64,000 nt of DNA from Sulfurivermis fontis (GCF_004001245.1 NZ_AP018724.1:3154501-3218500); one strand, 5' to 3'. Shown: positions 8,257 through 17,469, counted from the stretch's first letter. The notes: generated from the letters alone by a model not told the origin. Made by a program: numbers and translations.

Positions 8257-10278
8257 TCAATGCGTCGCTGCACCCGCAGGCGGCACGGCCTTTTCCAGCT
8301 CGGCCTGCAAGGCACGGAATTCACGCTCGAAATCCATGCGGTTGCGCAGGCCGCTGCCGGCGAACAGCATGGCAGCGCCACCCTCGCGCGGCACCACATA
8401 GACCCACACACGGCGCTGGTGCATATAGAACATCATGAACACGCCGACCATCAGCATAGCGCATCCCAGATACACAATATCCTTGCCTGGAGCGCGGGCA
8501 ATCTGCAGACCGCTCGCCTCGATATGCTCGAAGGCATTCAGCTGCAGATAGAACGGCGAACCATAAGCCCCGAGCATCGACAGGGTATTGAGCGCATCGT
8601 CGAAGAACTGGCTGTCGGCGTCGCTGACGCCTTGCGCCACATCTATACCTTCGTCGCGCAGCATGTCCACATACAACGCGCCCAGTACACCTTGCAGTAC
8701 ATTGACATAGGAATTGATGGCGTCTTGCCGCTGCTCGGCCGGCACATTCGCCTCGGCATGCTTGATGATGCCATCCATGCCCTGTGCCACGAACAGGGCG
8801 ACTAATCGGCTGATCGAGTCGATCATCGTGCTGCGCACTTCCTTGCTGGCCGCATCACCATCCACCATACCCGCCAGCTGCTGCTCGATCATGCGGCGCA
8901 CGCGCGTCTCATCATGCGCGGCGGCCAACAGGTTCATGAAGCGCTGCGGCGTGCCGGCGGCATCGGCGGGAATGTACAGATAACGGTAATCCTCGTTCGG
9001 CGTGGCGCGCATACCGCTCATGAAGAACCGGCGTCCCTCCACCTCCACCGGCAGCATGTAGTTGACATACTCGATGGCTTCACCGGCGGGATTGCGCATG
9101 CGGAACACGAAACTCGGGCCGTAATTGCGGAATTTCTTGCCGCTGGTGTCGCCCTCCTCCACCGGGAAGATGTTATAGAGCTTGAAGTCGGTGAATTCCA
9201 GTGTGCGCTCGCCGCGGGTAGTGGTGAGACGCAGAAAGCGATTGACATTGCTCTTCAGCGCCACCGGCTCCTGCTGCGGCAGATCCAGCGACCAGGCGCG
9301 CAGATCGAGGCCGGAACCGCCATCACCGAAGCTGGACTGGTAGATGGCATAACCCTTGTAGATGAGCGGGTGATTGACGCGTATGGTCTGGCGCAGCGGC
9401 TCGGTCAGATCGGCGTCATGAATGATCAAATCGCTCTCGAAGGATTTCGGCATGCCGGTGGGATAGTGTTCGACGCGGAACTGCTCCAGCTCGATAGCGA
9501 AGGGCAGCTCCTGCACCAGATAGCCGTCGCGCAGTTGCAGGAATACCACGCTGGAGCTGCCGCCTTCGGGAATGCTGATGCTGCCACGGAAGGACAGATT
9601 GTCGGTTCCCAGAGTACTTTCTGCCGGAACCTCGCTGGCGGGAAGGTCGCGCGTCTCGGCACGCAGTTCGCCGCGCAGCTCCTTCCACTTGAGGGGCAAA
9701 TTGCCGTCGATCAGCCCACCCAGGCAGATCACCACGATGGAGACATGGGACAAGATGTAGCCGAGGCGGCCGGCGGCGCCCTTCATTGCCGCCACCGTGC
9801 GGCGTTCCCCCTGCGCCGCCTGTCGCACCCGGTAACCACGCGCCGCCAGCAGGGCCGCGCTGCGTGCGGCGGCATCGTTACCGTCCTGGCCGGTTTCCCA
9901 TTCCGCCTTCAGGTGGAAGCTGCGCAGGGATTTTTCCTGGACGTCGGTGCGGAAATGGCGCATGTCGCGCAGAATGTGCGGCGTATTGCGCCAGACACAC
10001 ACCGAGGTGGAGACCAGCAGGAAGCCGAGCAGGATCAGGAACCAGGTGGCACCGTAGATATCGAACAGGCCCAGCGACTTGAACACCTCGAACCAGAACG
10101 GTCCGAACTTCCGCACATAATTGGCATAGGGCTCGTTCTGCTGCAGCACCGTACCGATGACCGAGGCAATGGCGATCACCACCAGCAGGGTGATGGCCAG
10201 ATTCATCGAGCCGAGGAATTCGAGTGCAATGGCACCCGTGCTGCGCCGTGGGCGCACCGGAGGTGTCGTATCGTTCAA
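8257..10278 (-). CDS. resB: Cytochrome c biogenesis protein ResB (Ccs1)
   Basis: 673 aa. Three transmembrane helices lie in the N-terminal third (LEFLGSMNLAITLLVVIAIA, WFLILLGFLLVSTSV, LGYILSHVSIVVICLGGL). A large periplasmic domain follows (about 200-600), then a C-terminal helix (DIVYLGCAMLMVGVFMMFY). This is the ResB/Ccs1 half of the System II cytochrome c synthetase. The frame begins at a TTG with GCAGGG upstream. No nearby ATG would keep the conserved LEFLGSMNL segment, so TTG is probably the true start. The stop overlaps the region just before ccsB, and the only cytochromes in view (c4, c5) lie immediately upstream. Confidence 0.9.
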   Translation of the reverse strand: MNDTTPPVRPRRSTGAIALEFLGSMNLAITLLVVIAIASVIGTVLQQNEPYANYVRKFGPFWFEVFKSLGLFDIYGATWFLILLGFLLVSTSVCVWRNTPHILRDMRHFRTDVQEKSLRSFHLKAEWETGQDGNDAAARSAALLAARGYRVRQAAQGERRTVAAMKGAAGRLGYILSHVSIVVICLGGLIDGNLPLKWKELRGELRAETRDLPASEVPAESTLGTDNLSFRGSISIPEGGSSSVVFLQLRDGYLVQELPFAIELEQFRVEHYPTGMPKSFESDLIIHDADLTEPLRQTIRVNHPLIYKGYAIYQSSFGDGGSGLDLRAWSLDLPQQEPVALKSNVNRFLRLTTTRGERTLEFTDFKLYNIFPVEEGDTSGKKFRNYGPSFVFRMRNPAGEAIEYVNYMLPVEVEGRRFFMSGMRATPNEDYRYLYIPADAAGTPQRFMNLLAAAHDETRVRRMIEQQLAGMVDGDAASKEVRSTMIDSISRLVALFVAQGMDGIIKHAEANVPAEQRQDAINSYVNVLQGVLGALYVDMLRDEGIDVAQGVSDADSQFFDDALNTLSMLGAYGSPFYLQLNAFEHIEASGLQIARAPGKDIVYLGCAMLMVGVFMMFYMHQRRVWVYVVPREGGAAMLFAGSGLRNRMDFEREFRALQAELEKAVPPAGAATH

Positions 10279-10380
10279 CTAATGCCCTGCCCTGATGCTG
10301 TTGCGTATGGTGTTTGAGCCGCGCAACGCGCAGAAGTTGCGTGCCGCCGCCTCGAGGTGGCCGATGATAGCACGCAGAAA

Positions 10381-10410
10381 AGCAGAAGGGCGGCCCACCG
10401 GGCCGCCCTT
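10381..10410 (-). terminator. Rho-independent terminator after cytochrome c4
   Basis: An 11-bp perfect stem (10386-10396 with 10400-10410, arm AAGGGCGGCCC) around a 3-base loop, followed on the minus strand by CTGCTTTTC. It lies 28 bases past the cytochrome c4 stop. Confidence 0.7.
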
Positions 10411-10437
10411 CCGGGGAACTACAGAACTGCCCCCGAC

Positions 10438-11037
10438 TCAGTGCAGACCAGCGATGTACTCGGCCACGGCCTCGATCTGCGCATCGGTCATCTTGGCAGC
10501 CACGCCGCGCATCATGCTGGCCGGGTCGTTGCTGCGCTTGCCGTCGCGGAAGTCCTTCAGCGCCTTGATGGTATAGGTCGCATGCTGACCGGCCAGGGCC
10601 GGGAACTTGGCCGCGGGGTTGCCGGCGCCATTGGGACCGTGGCACGCCATGCAAGCAGCCAGACCCTTGCTGGCGTCACCGGCGCGGTAGAGCTTCTCGC
10701 CCGGCGCCGCCTTCTCGGCGTTGGCGGAACCGACACCACGCTTCTGACTGGAGAACCAGGCCGCCAGATCGGCTATATCCTGCTCGCTCAGGGGAGCGGC
10801 CATGCCGGTCATGGTGTCGTCCTTGCGCGCGCCGGATTTGAAGTCCATCAGCTGCTTGCTGATGTACTGCTCGGACTGACCGGCCAGGCTCGGCCAGATG
10901 GGGGTGACACTGTTACCGTCCATGCCGTGGCAGGCGGAGCACACCGCGGCCTTGCCCTGGCCCGCGCTGGCGCTGCCGGCCGCATGGGCGGACCCGAGGG
11001 CACCCAGCAGCAGGGCTGCAATCGCTAGTCTGTTCAT
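10438..11037 (-). CDS. Dihaem cytochrome c4
   Basis: About 199 aa with an N-terminal signal peptide (NRLAIAALLLGALGSAHAAG) and two haem-binding CXXCH motifs, CSACHGMDG and CMACHGPNG, one in each of two similar halves. This is the classic cytochrome c4 architecture: a periplasmic dihaem carrier delivering electrons to terminal oxidases. The ATG at 11035-11037 is chosen; the longer frame would start at TTG. It lies 24 bases downstream of the monohaem cytochrome c5 gene and probably shares its transcript. A strong hairpin terminator follows. Confidence 0.92.
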   Translation of the reverse strand: MNRLAIAALLLGALGSAHAAGSASAGQGKAAVCSACHGMDGNSVTPIWPSLAGQSEQYISKQLMDFKSGARKDDTMTGMAAPLSEQDIADLAAWFSSQKRGVGSANAEKAAPGEKLYRAGDASKGLAACMACHGPNGAGNPAAKFPALAGQHATYTIKALKDFRDGKRSNDPASMMRGVAAKMTDAQIEAVAEYIAGLH

Positions 11038-11061
11038 CAAATTACCCAACGTGCTTGATTA

Positions 11062-11370
11062 TTACTTGCTCTGGGAAACCATGTAGTCCACGGCAGCCTT
11101 CAGATCGGCCTCGGTGCAGGCAGCGCAGGTGCCCTTCGGCAGCATGGCGGTGCCCGGCTTGCCGTTCAGGGCCACGCCGTACAGCTTGTCCATGCCCTGG
11201 GCGATACGCGGCGCCCAGGCGGCCTTGTCGCCGATGCGCGGCGCACCGGCCGCGCCGGAGGCGTGGCAGGCCACGCAGGCCTTGTCGTATACAGCCTTGC
11301 CGTCAGCGGCGATGGCGGAAGCGGAGATCATCATTGCGCCGGCAGCGCAGGCAACCAGGAACTTGTTCAT
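11062..11370 (-). CDS. Cytochrome c5 family monohaem protein
   Basis: 102 aa with a signal peptide (MNKFLVACAAGAMMISASA) and one haem motif, CVACHASG. The family-typical APRIGDKAAWAPRI, the probable axial Met in GTAMLPKG and the C-terminal CAACTEADL pair of cysteines are all present. It is a periplasmic electron carrier and the first gene of the c5-c4 pair. It is divergent from engB across about 195 bases that must hold promoters for both directions. Confidence 0.9.
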   Translation of the reverse strand: MNKFLVACAAGAMMISASAIAADGKAVYDKACVACHASGAAGAPRIGDKAAWAPRIAQGMDKLYGVALNGKPGTAMLPKGTCAACTEADLKAAVDYMVSQSK

Positions 11371-11411
11371 TCAGCGGGCTCCTAACTCAAGAATTCAGTT
11401 CAATAAAGCGT

Positions 11412-11439
11412 TTGATTATGCGGGTTGGCGTACCATAAT
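11412..11439 (+). promoter_or_regulatory. Putative sigma-70 promoter for engB
   Basis: TTGATT (11412-11417) and CATAAT (11434-11439) with a 16-base spacer, in the cytochrome c5/engB divergent region, about 120 bases before the engB start. Confidence 0.4.
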
Positions 11440-11565
11440 GCCAAGTCTCGTACGCCCCCTCCGAAAAGACAGGGCTATATACCAACAATGGGATACGCCG
11501 GTCAACAAGACAGGCCGGAAAACCGCTGTTTTCCCCCGAATTCCCGCCTACCTCGTGTAATACTG

Positions 11566-12201
11566 ATGAATGCAGTCAATCATTATCGCCAGGCCCAGTT
11601 TCTGCTCGGCGCCCAGCAGCTGCGCCAGCTACCCGCCGACGCGGGTATCGAGATCGCCTTCGCCGGCCGTTCCAACGCCGGCAAGTCCAGCGCCCTCAAT
11701 ACCATCACCGCCATCAAAGGCCTGGCGCGCACCAGCAAGACACCGGGACGCACCCAGCAGATCAATCTCTTCGGCCTGGACGAAGGGCGCCGGCTGGTGG
11801 ACCTGCCCGGTTACGGCTATGCCAAGGTGCCGCCGGCGATCAAGGAACACTGGCGCAAGACCTTGGAGCAGTATTTCAATACCCGTCGCTGCCTGCGCGG
11901 TCTGATCCTGCTCATGGATGTGCGTCACCCGCTTACCGAGTTCGACCAGATCATGCTCAATTGGTGCCGCCACCGGAACATGCCGGTGCATGTCCTGCTG
12001 ACCAAGGCCGACAAGCTCAAGCGCGGCCCGGCCTCGGCGGCCTTGCAACAGGTGCGGCGCATTCTGGCCTCGTACCCGGAGGCCTCGGTGCAATTGTTCT
12101 CGGCCCACGACGGTCAGGGCGTGGAAGAGGCCCGCGCCCTGCTGGATCGCTGGTTCGGCTATGGCGCCGACGCTACGGAGGGATCGGCAACGGAAGGTTA
12201 G
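11566..12201 (+). CDS. engB: Ribosome biogenesis GTPase EngB (YihA/YsxC)
   Basis: 211 aa from the ATG at 11566 ([18 protein letters not shown]); the frame is open further upstream but is not conserved there. G1 is [10 protein letters not shown]3 is [11 protein letters not shown]4 is TKADKL and G5 is FSAHDG. It acts in assembly of the large ribosomal subunit. Convergent to polA, as in many gammaproteobacteria. Its last codons are GAA-GGT-TAG, and this TAG is part of the TTAG target duplicated by the adjacent miniature element. The insertion therefore left the protein intact. Confidence 0.93.
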   Translation: MNAVNHYRQAQFLLGAQQLRQLPADAGIEIAFAGRSNAGKSSALNTITAIKGLARTSKTPGRTQQINLFGLDEGRRLVDLPGYGYAKVPPAIKEHWRKTLEQYFNTRRCLRGLILLMDVRHPLTEFDQIMLNWCRHRNMPVHVLLTKADKLKRGPASAALQQVRRILASYPEASVQLFSAHDGQGVEEARALLDRWFGYGADATEGSATEG

Positions 12202-12406
12202 GGAAGCTCTGAATAAGTTCAGAGCTTCCGCGGCACAGGGAGGTGCCGCCATTTTTCAACGACGATAAGTCGTTGAAAAATGAAGCCGAGCGAAAATCAC
12301 ACTTTTTGCTTGGCGTGGTTTTGTCCACGGATGGACTTATGTCGCGCAGCCCAGGGAGGGGCGGGAGCGACCTGAGAAGTCCAGGATGGACTTATTCAGA
12401 CCTTCC
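12202..12406 (+). mobile_element. IS5-type miniature element (MITE), copy 1, 205 bp
   Basis: Non-coding and bounded by direct repeats TTAG (12198-12201 and 12407-12410). The ends are imperfect inverted repeats, GGAAGCTCTGAATAAGT and, inverted at the right, GGAAGGTCTGAATAAGT. The interior is a chain of palindromes: a 28-bp end palindrome, GCGGCACA/TGTGCCGC-like, TTTTTCAACGA/TCGTTGAAAAA, and GCGAAAA/TTTTGC. Two further copies are at 52.0 and 54.0 kb. Its left duplication contains the engB stop codon. Its right end is 6 bases from the U-tract template of the convergent terminator at 12413. Confidence 0.88.
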
Positions 12407-12412
12407 TTAGAC

Positions 12413-12453
12413 AAAAAAAACCCCGGTGCCGAAGGGGGGGAAGGCAGCCGGGG
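12413..12453 (-). terminator. Strong Rho-independent terminator downstream of polA / 3' end of sRNA candidate
   Basis: On the minus strand, CCCCGG(C)TGCC pairs with GGCACCGGGG (10 bp, one bulge) around a C-rich 12-base loop, followed by eight Ts (12413-12420). It is the third hairpin of the sRNA candidate and would also stop polA readthrough. Confidence 0.85.
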
Positions 12454-12545
12454 CGTATCTAAATTGCCCGGCTTAGGGGGAGGAAGCCGGGCGGTTGTTC
12501 CCACCAGGGAGAGAAGAGTGGGAAAGCGCAGAGCGCTTGACCAAT
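12413..12545 (-). ncRNA. Candidate C-rich-loop sRNA in the polA-engB interval (sX13/ErsA/Spot 42 position)
   Basis: The minus strand holds three hairpins in a row. They are TTCCCAC/GTGGGAA (12498-12504 with 12518-12524) with loop TCTTCTCTCCCTG; GCCCGGCTT/AAGCCGGGC (12466-12474 with 12484-12492) with loop CCTCCCCCT; and the terminator stem with loop TTCCCCCCCTTC. A short AAGCGC/GCGCTT hairpin sits at the 5' side. C-rich loops are suited to pairing with Shine-Dalgarno sequences. The interval between polA and engB is where Spot 42 (enterics) and ErsA (Pseudomonas) lie, and Xanthomonas sX13, with C-rich loops, lies near polA. The 5' end is a guess; no convincing promoter was found. Confidence 0.6.
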
Positions 12546-12659
12546 GAGACTGGCCCCTCCCCGAAAAGTTCTGCGATTCGCCAATTGCATCATTAATTTT
12601 TTTAATGAAGCAGATTAATCCGGCCAATGGTTGCTCAGGACCCGGCTCTGTGCCGCCGT

Positions 12660-15383
12660 TCAGTGTGCCTCGTCCCAGTTGTCGCCCACCCCCGCTTCCA
12701 CCAGCAGCGGCACCTTGAGCTCGGCAGCACCAGCCATCAGTCGCGGAATTTCCGCCCGGGCTGTATCCACATACTCCTCCGCCACCTCGAACACCAGCTC
12801 GTCATGCACCTGCATGATCATGCGCACCTTGCCACCGCTGTCCTGCTGCCAGGGATCGACGGCGATCATGGCGCGCTTGATGATGTCGGCGGCGGTGCCC
12901 TGCATCGGCGCATTGATGGCGGTGCGCTCGGCATACTGGCGGCGCTGGGCATTGCTGGCCTTGATGTCGGGCACATAGAGACGGCGGCCGAACACGGTTT
13001 CCACATAGCCCTGCGCGCGCGCCCGCTCGCGGGTTTCGTCCATGTAGCGGCGCACGCCGGGATAGCGCTCGAAGTAGCGGTCGACGTAGGTCTGCGCCGC
13101 GGCGCGATCGATGCCGAGCTGGCGCGCCAGGCCGAAGGCGGACATGCCGTAGATCAGGCCGAAGTTGATGGCCTTGGCGCTGCGGCGCATGTCGGCGCTG
13201 ACCTCATCCGGCGCGACGCCGAACACCTCGGCGGCGGTGGCGCGGTGGATGTCCTCGCCGGCGGCGAAGGCGCGCAGCAGACCTTCGTCACCGGACAGGT
13301 GGGCCATGATGCGCAGTTCGATCTGCGAGTAGTCGGCCGCCAGTAATCTGTATCCGGGGGGGGCGATGAAGGCCTGGCGGATGCGGCGGCCCTCGGGGGT
13401 GCGCACCGGGATGTTCTGTAGGTTGGGGTCGGAGGATGACAAGCGGCCGGTGGCGGCCACCGCCTGATGATAGGAGGTGTGCACCCGGCCGCTGCGGCGG
13501 CTCACCTGCTCGGGCAGGCGGTCGGTGTAGGTGGACTTGAGCTTGGCCATGCCGCGGTGCTCCAGGATCAGGCGCGGCAGGTCGTAGCCATCCAAGGCCA
13601 GCTCCTGCAACACGTCCTCGGCGGTGGACGGCTGGCCCTTGGGAGTCTTCTTCAGCACCGGCAGTTGCAGGCGCTCGAACAGGATCTCCTGGATCTGCTT
13701 GGGTGAGCCCAGATTGAACGGCCCGCCGGCGGCGCTGTAGGCCGCCTGCTCGATCTCGTTCATGCGCAGGGCCAGTTCGCCGCTCTGCCGCCTGAGCATG
13801 GCCACGTCCACCAGCACGCCGGCCCGCTCCAGACGCGACAGGATCGGCACCAGCGGCAATTCGATCGTCTCGTAGACCCGCTTCAGCGCCGGCTCGGCGG
13901 CGACGCGCGGCCACAGGGTGCGGTGCAGTTGCAGGGTGATGTCGGCATCCTCGGCGGCGTATTCCGTCGCCTGTTCGATGGGCACCTGATTGAAGCCGAG
14001 CTGTTTGACGCCCTTGCCGGCCACCTCTGCGAAACTGATAGTCTTGCGGCCGAGGTACTTGAGGGCCAGGGAATCCATGTCGTGGCGGGTGGCGGTGGAA
14101 TCCAGCACATAGGATTGCAGCATGGTGTCGTGGGCGATGCCGCGCAGTTCTATGCCATGATTGGCCAGGACGTTCATGTCGTACTTGAGATTCTGGCCCA
14201 GCTTCGCCCTGGCCGGGTCTTCCAGCAGCGGCTTGAGCCGCGCCAGCACCGCCTCACGGCCGAGCTGATCGGGGGCACCGGGGTAATCATGGGCCAGCGG
14301 CACATAGGCGGCCCGTTCCGGTTCCACGGCGAAGGATACACCGACGATCTCGGCATCCATGTAATCGAGACTGGTGGTCTCGGTGTCGAAGGCGAACAGC
14401 TCCGCCGCCGCCAGCCGGGCCAGCCACTCCTCCAGCTGCGCCAGCGTCAACACGGTGTCGTAGCGCCGTTGCGCGGTGGCCAGCGGCGTTACTGGCTCCG
14501 CCGCCGCGGCAGCCACCTCGCCACCACCCAGCAGCTCGCCCAGCCAGGTCTTGAACTCCATGCGGCCGTACCACTCGCGCAGCGCCTCGGCATCCGGCGC
14601 CGTGCGGCGCAGCTCCAGCGGTCCCTGCGCCAGCGGCACGTCGCACTTGATGGTCACCAATTGCCGCGACAGCGGCAGGAAGCCGAGGCTTTCCCGCAGG
14701 TTGTCGCCAATCTTGCCCTTGATGGCGTCGGCATGGGCGATGATCGCATCCAGGGAGCCGTATTCCTGTAACCACTTCACCGCCGTCTTCGGCCCCACCT
14801 TGGGTACGCCGGGCACGTTGTCGCTGGTGTCGCCGATGAGGGCGAGGTAATCGACGATGCGCTCCGGCGGCACGCCGAACTTCTCCACCACCCCGGCCGG
14901 GTCCATCACCGTATCGGTCATGGTGTTGACCAGGGTGATGTGTTCATCCACCAGCTGGGCCATGTCCTTGTCCCCGGTGGAGATCAGCACCGGCAGCCCG
15001 GCAGCCTCGGCCTGCCGCGCCAGCGTGCCGATGACGTCGTCGGCCTCCACGCCTTCCACCACCAGCAGCGGCAGCCCCATGGCGCGCACGATGGCATGCA
15101 GCGGCGCGATCTGGCTGGCCAGTTCCGCCGGCATGGGAGGGCGATGCGCCTTGTACTCGGCGTAGAGGTCGTCACGGAAGGTCTTGCCCTTGGCATCGAA
15201 CACCACCGCGACATGTTCCGGGTCGTAGTCGCCCAGCAGGCGGCGCAGCATGTTGACCACGCCGTACACCGCACCGGTAGGTTCGCCACGGGAATTGGTC
15301 AGGGCCGGCAGGGCGTGGAAGGCGCGATACAGATAGGAGGAGCCATCCACCAGGACCAAAGGTTTCTGCGTCGAATCAGACAT
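12660..15383 (-). CDS. polA: DNA polymerase I
   Basis: 907 aa from the ATG at 15381-15383 ([20 protein letters not shown]); the frame extends upstream without conservation. Three domains are present. The 5'-3' exonuclease occupies about 1-290 ([23 protein letters not shown]). The 3'-5' proofreading domain has its acidic residues intact ([28 protein letters not shown]). The polymerase domain has motif [15 protein letters not shown], motif [15 protein letters not shown] and motif [10 protein letters not shown]. It fills Okazaki gaps and repair patches. Divergent from the LOG-family gene with a 73-base gap. The sRNA candidate and terminator follow it. Confidence 0.97.
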   Translation of the reverse strand: MSDSTQKPLVLVDGSSYLYRAFHALPALTNSRGEPTGAVYGVVNMLRRLLGDYDPEHVAVVFDAKGKTFRDDLYAEYKAHRPPMPAELASQIAPLHAIVRAMGLPLLVVEGVEADDVIGTLARQAEAAGLPVLISTGDKDMAQLVDEHITLVNTMTDTVMDPAGVVEKFGVPPERIVDYLALIGDTSDNVPGVPKVGPKTAVKWLQEYGSLDAIIAHADAIKGKIGDNLRESLGFLPLSRQLVTIKCDVPLAQGPLELRRTAPDAEALREWYGRMEFKTWLGELLGGGEVAAAAAEPVTPLATAQRRYDTVLTLAQLEEWLARLAAAELFAFDTETTSLDYMDAEIVGVSFAVEPERAAYVPLAHDYPGAPDQLGREAVLARLKPLLEDPARAKLGQNLKYDMNVLANHGIELRGIAHDTMLQSYVLDSTATRHDMDSLALKYLGRKTISFAEVAGKGVKQLGFNQVPIEQATEYAAEDADITLQLHRTLWPRVAAEPALKRVYETIELPLVPILSRLERAGVLVDVAMLRRQSGELALRMNEIEQAAYSAAGGPFNLGSPKQIQEILFERLQLPVLKKTPKGQPSTAEDVLQELALDGYDLPRLILEHRGMAKLKSTYTDRLPEQVSRRSGRVHTSYHQAVAATGRLSSSDPNLQNIPVRTPEGRRIRQAFIAPPGYRLLAADYSQIELRIMAHLSGDEGLLRAFAAGEDIHRATAAEVFGVAPDEVSADMRRSAKAINFGLIYGMSAFGLARQLGIDRAAAQTYVDRYFERYPGVRRYMDETRERARAQGYVETVFGRRLYVPDIKASNAQRRQYAERTAINAPMQGTAADIIKRAMIAVDPWQQDSGGKVRMIMQVHDELVFEVAEEYVDTARAEIPRLMAGAAELKVPLLVEAGVGDNWDEAH

Positions 15384-15456
15384 GGATGATTTGTTTTCTG
15401 CGTTTCCGGGAATGGGACTACAATAGCCGCTTTGCCGCCAACTACGCGACACCTCC

Positions 15457-16182
15457 ATGAGCGACGATCACAAATCACACCACCCGGGCATGACGCCTCT
15501 CGATGACACCGCCCTCAGCCGCGAATCGTGGAAGATCTTCCAGATCATGGCCGAATTCGTCGAAGGCTTCGAACGCCTGGCACGCATCAGCCCCTCGGTG
15601 TCCATCTTCGGTTCGGCCCGCTTCGCCCCCGATCACCCCTATTACAAACTGACCGAGGAGATCGCCCGCGCCCTGTCCGATGCCGGCTTCTCGGTGGTCA
15701 GTGGCGGCGGCCCCGGCATCATGGAGGCGGCCAACAAGGGCGCCTACGCCGGTAAATCACCGTCGGTCGGCCTCAACATCCAATTGCCGCACGAGCAGGT
15801 GGGCAATCCCTATCAGGACATCCGCCTCACCTTCCGCCACTTCTTTTCGCGCAAGGTGATGTTCGTGAAATATGCCGCCGCCTACGTGGTGATGCCCGGC
15901 GGCTTCGGCACCCTGGACGAACTGGCCGAGATCCTCACCCTGGTGCAGACCGGCAAGACCCGCCGCATCCCCATCATCCTGGTGCACAGCCCGTTCTGGA
16001 ACGGGCTCATCGACTGGTTCCGCGACACCCTGGTGGCGGAGAAGACCATCAGCCCGGAAGACCTGGACCTGTTCCAGGTGCTGGACCACCCCCAGGACGT
16101 GGTCAATGCTATTTTCAGTCACTACGAGCACCGTGGCTTCGAGCCCTCCGCCGAAGAGCGGGAAATTCTCCTCGACCTGTGA
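15457..16182 (+). CDS. LOG-family nucleotide phosphoribohydrolase-like protein (TIGR00730 type)
   Basis: 241 aa, Rossmann-like. Both family signatures are present: [15 protein letters not shown] (near 87) and [13 protein letters not shown] (near 146), with the Arg/Glu of these motifs as in lysine-decarboxylase-like/LOG proteins. Characterised members cleave cytokinin or purine nucleoside monophosphates to base plus ribose 5-phosphate. The physiological substrate in this organism is unknown. The following DUF2782 gene starts at or just after its stop codon, indicating co-transcription. Confidence 0.85.
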   Translation: MSDDHKSHHPGMTPLDDTALSRESWKIFQIMAEFVEGFERLARISPSVSIFGSARFAPDHPYYKLTEEIARALSDAGFSVVSGGGPGIMEAANKGAYAGKSPSVGLNIQLPHEQVGNPYQDIRLTFRHFFSRKVMFVKYAAAYVVMPGGFGTLDELAEILTLVQTGKTRRIPIILVHSPFWNGLIDWFRDTLVAEKTISPEDLDLFQVLDHPQDVVNAIFSHYEHRGFEPSAEEREILLDL

Positions 16183-16190
16183 GCCGCCCC

Positions 16191-16520
16191 ATGCGCCCAA
16201 CCTTTCTTGCCGCCGCCCTGCTCCTCATCGGGTACGCCCATGCCGCCGGGCAGCTCGATCCCTTGCCGCCCCCGCCGCTGCCCGATGCGGAAGCCGTCGA
16301 AGAGGCGGAGGAACTGCAGCCCGAGGTCACCATCCGCAGCCGCGGCGATGCCACGGTGGAGGAATATCGCGTCAACGGCCGCCTGTACATGGTGAAGATC
16401 AGCCCCAGTCGCGGCTACCCCTATTACCTCATCGACAGCGACGGCGACGGCAGTTTCGAGACGCGCCGCAACGAGCTGGACCCGCCCAATATCAATCAGT
16501 GGATACTGTTCCGCTGGTAA
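16191..16520 (+). CDS. DUF2782 family exported protein
   Basis: About 109 aa from ATG 16191; a GTG at 16179 overlapping the previous stop would add four residues, and neither start has a clear Shine-Dalgarno. A short signal peptide (RPTFLAAALLLIGYAHAAG) is followed by a proline-rich acidic linker. The conserved DUF2782 core comes next: VTIRSRGDATVEEYRVNG, YMVKISPSRG, YYLIDSDGDG and a terminal QWILFRW. Members are often found next to polA in gammaproteobacteria; the function is not known. Probably periplasmic. Confidence 0.75.
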   Translation: MRPTFLAAALLLIGYAHAAGQLDPLPPPPLPDAEAVEEAEELQPEVTIRSRGDATVEEYRVNGRLYMVKISPSRGYPYYLIDSDGDGSFETRRNELDPPNINQWILFRW

Positions 16521-16561
16521 GTGCCTGATTCGCCGAAGGCGCACCGTTTGAGGGCATCCCC

Positions 16562-16706
16562 TTATCCACAAAACCTGTGGATAACTCTGTGGACGAAGTG
16601 GTGACATGCCCGTGCAGGGCACGCCAATACTGGCCCCGTCTTAAATCGGTCACACTTTGAGCACATCCAATTTTTCTTTTAGAAACATATAGATAAAAAT
16701 TATTTT
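16562..16706. promoter_or_regulatory. Inverted pair of perfect DnaA boxes beside an AT-rich tract
   Basis: In the 395-base gap between the DUF2782 gene and dctQ, TTATCCACA (16562-16570) and TGTGGATAA (16576-16584) face each other across 5 bases. A degenerate box, TGTGGACGA, follows at 16588-16596. From 16669 to 16706 runs a tract of almost pure A/T, unusual in this GC-rich window. This is the make-up of a DnaA-binding/unwinding locus. It could be an origin-like site, a DnaA-titration site or a DnaA-controlled promoter. No dnaA, rpmH or mnmG gene is adjacent. The remainder of the gap contains only a small GCCCCGG/CCGGGGC hairpin near 16864-16880. Confidence 0.5.
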
Positions 16707-16915
16707 GCGCCCTGCGGCGCGAGCGGCCACTTACTTTCAGCCGAAACGACAGCCGTGCGCCGCCGTGTGCATAAAAACGGCTCGCCGTATAGGAAAAATC
16801 CTACAAACACCCGCGCGGACCGGGCAGCCGGTCCCACGTAAACCGCCTGCGCGCCGCAGGTTTGCCCCGGATGCCGGGGCAAACGTACAATCCACCCCTG
16901 TTTCCCACGACCACC

Positions 16916-17467
16916 ATGCCCATGCCGCTGCTGGAACGGATAGCCGCCGTCATCGACGCCCTGAGCGAGTGGACCGGGCGCCTCATCGCCTGGCTGACCC
17001 TCGCCATGGTGCTGGTGACCTGTGCCGTGGTGGTGCTGCGCTATGCCTTCAACCTGGGCTGGATCGCCCTGCAGGAATCCATCACCTACCTGCACGCCCT
17101 GGTCTTCATGCTGGGCGCGGCCTATACCCTGCGCCACGACGGCCATGTGCGTGTCGACATTTTCTACCGCCGTCTGTCGCCCCGCGGCCAGGCCTGGGTA
17201 GACCTGCTCGGCAGCCTGCTGCTGCTCCTGCCGGTGTGCGTATTCATCCTGTGGATCAGCTGGGACTACGTGGCCGCCTCGTGGTCCCTGCTGGAAGGCT
17301 CGCGCGACGCCGGCGGCCTGCCCCTGGTCTATCTGCTGAAGAGCGTCATCCCGCTGATGGCCCTGCTGCTGCTGATCCAGGGACTCGGCCAGGCACTGCG
17401 CAGCCTGCTGGTGCTGCGCGGCCATCCCGAGGACGCCCCCGCCCACGACGCCGAGGTGGAGGTGTAG
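16916..17467 (+). CDS. dctQ: TRAP transporter small permease (DctQ)
   Basis: 183 aa from ATG 16916 (a second ATG follows at 16922). Four hydrophobic segments are present ([19 protein letters not shown], a segment near [33 protein letters not shown] and [15 protein letters not shown]). The DctQ hallmark [21 protein letters not shown]-like region with the conserved Glu and the RHDGHVRVD motif is present. It is the small membrane subunit of a tripartite ATP-independent periplasmic importer. dctM follows after 2 bases. The matching binding protein is 2.7 kb away on the other strand. Confidence 0.88.
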   Translation: MPMPLLERIAAVIDALSEWTGRLIAWLTLAMVLVTCAVVVLRYAFNLGWIALQESITYLHALVFMLGAAYTLRHDGHVRVDIFYRRLSPRGQAWVDLLGSLLLLLPVCVFILWISWDYVAASWSLLEGSRDAGGLPLVYLLKSVIPLMALLLLIQGLGQALRSLLVLRGHPEDAPAHDAEVEV

Positions 17468-17469
17468 CC

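Noticed and set aside
12337-12627. A 96-codon minus-strand frame in the polA-engB interval
   Set aside because: It runs through the terminator stem, the hairpins and the miniature element, has no homology I recognise and low-complexity Pro/Ser content. The structured RNA explanation fits better.
12580-12640. A possible sigma-54 promoter (TGG...TGC) for the sRNA candidate
   Set aside because: GG and GC elements are 12 bases apart instead of the required 10, so the match fails.
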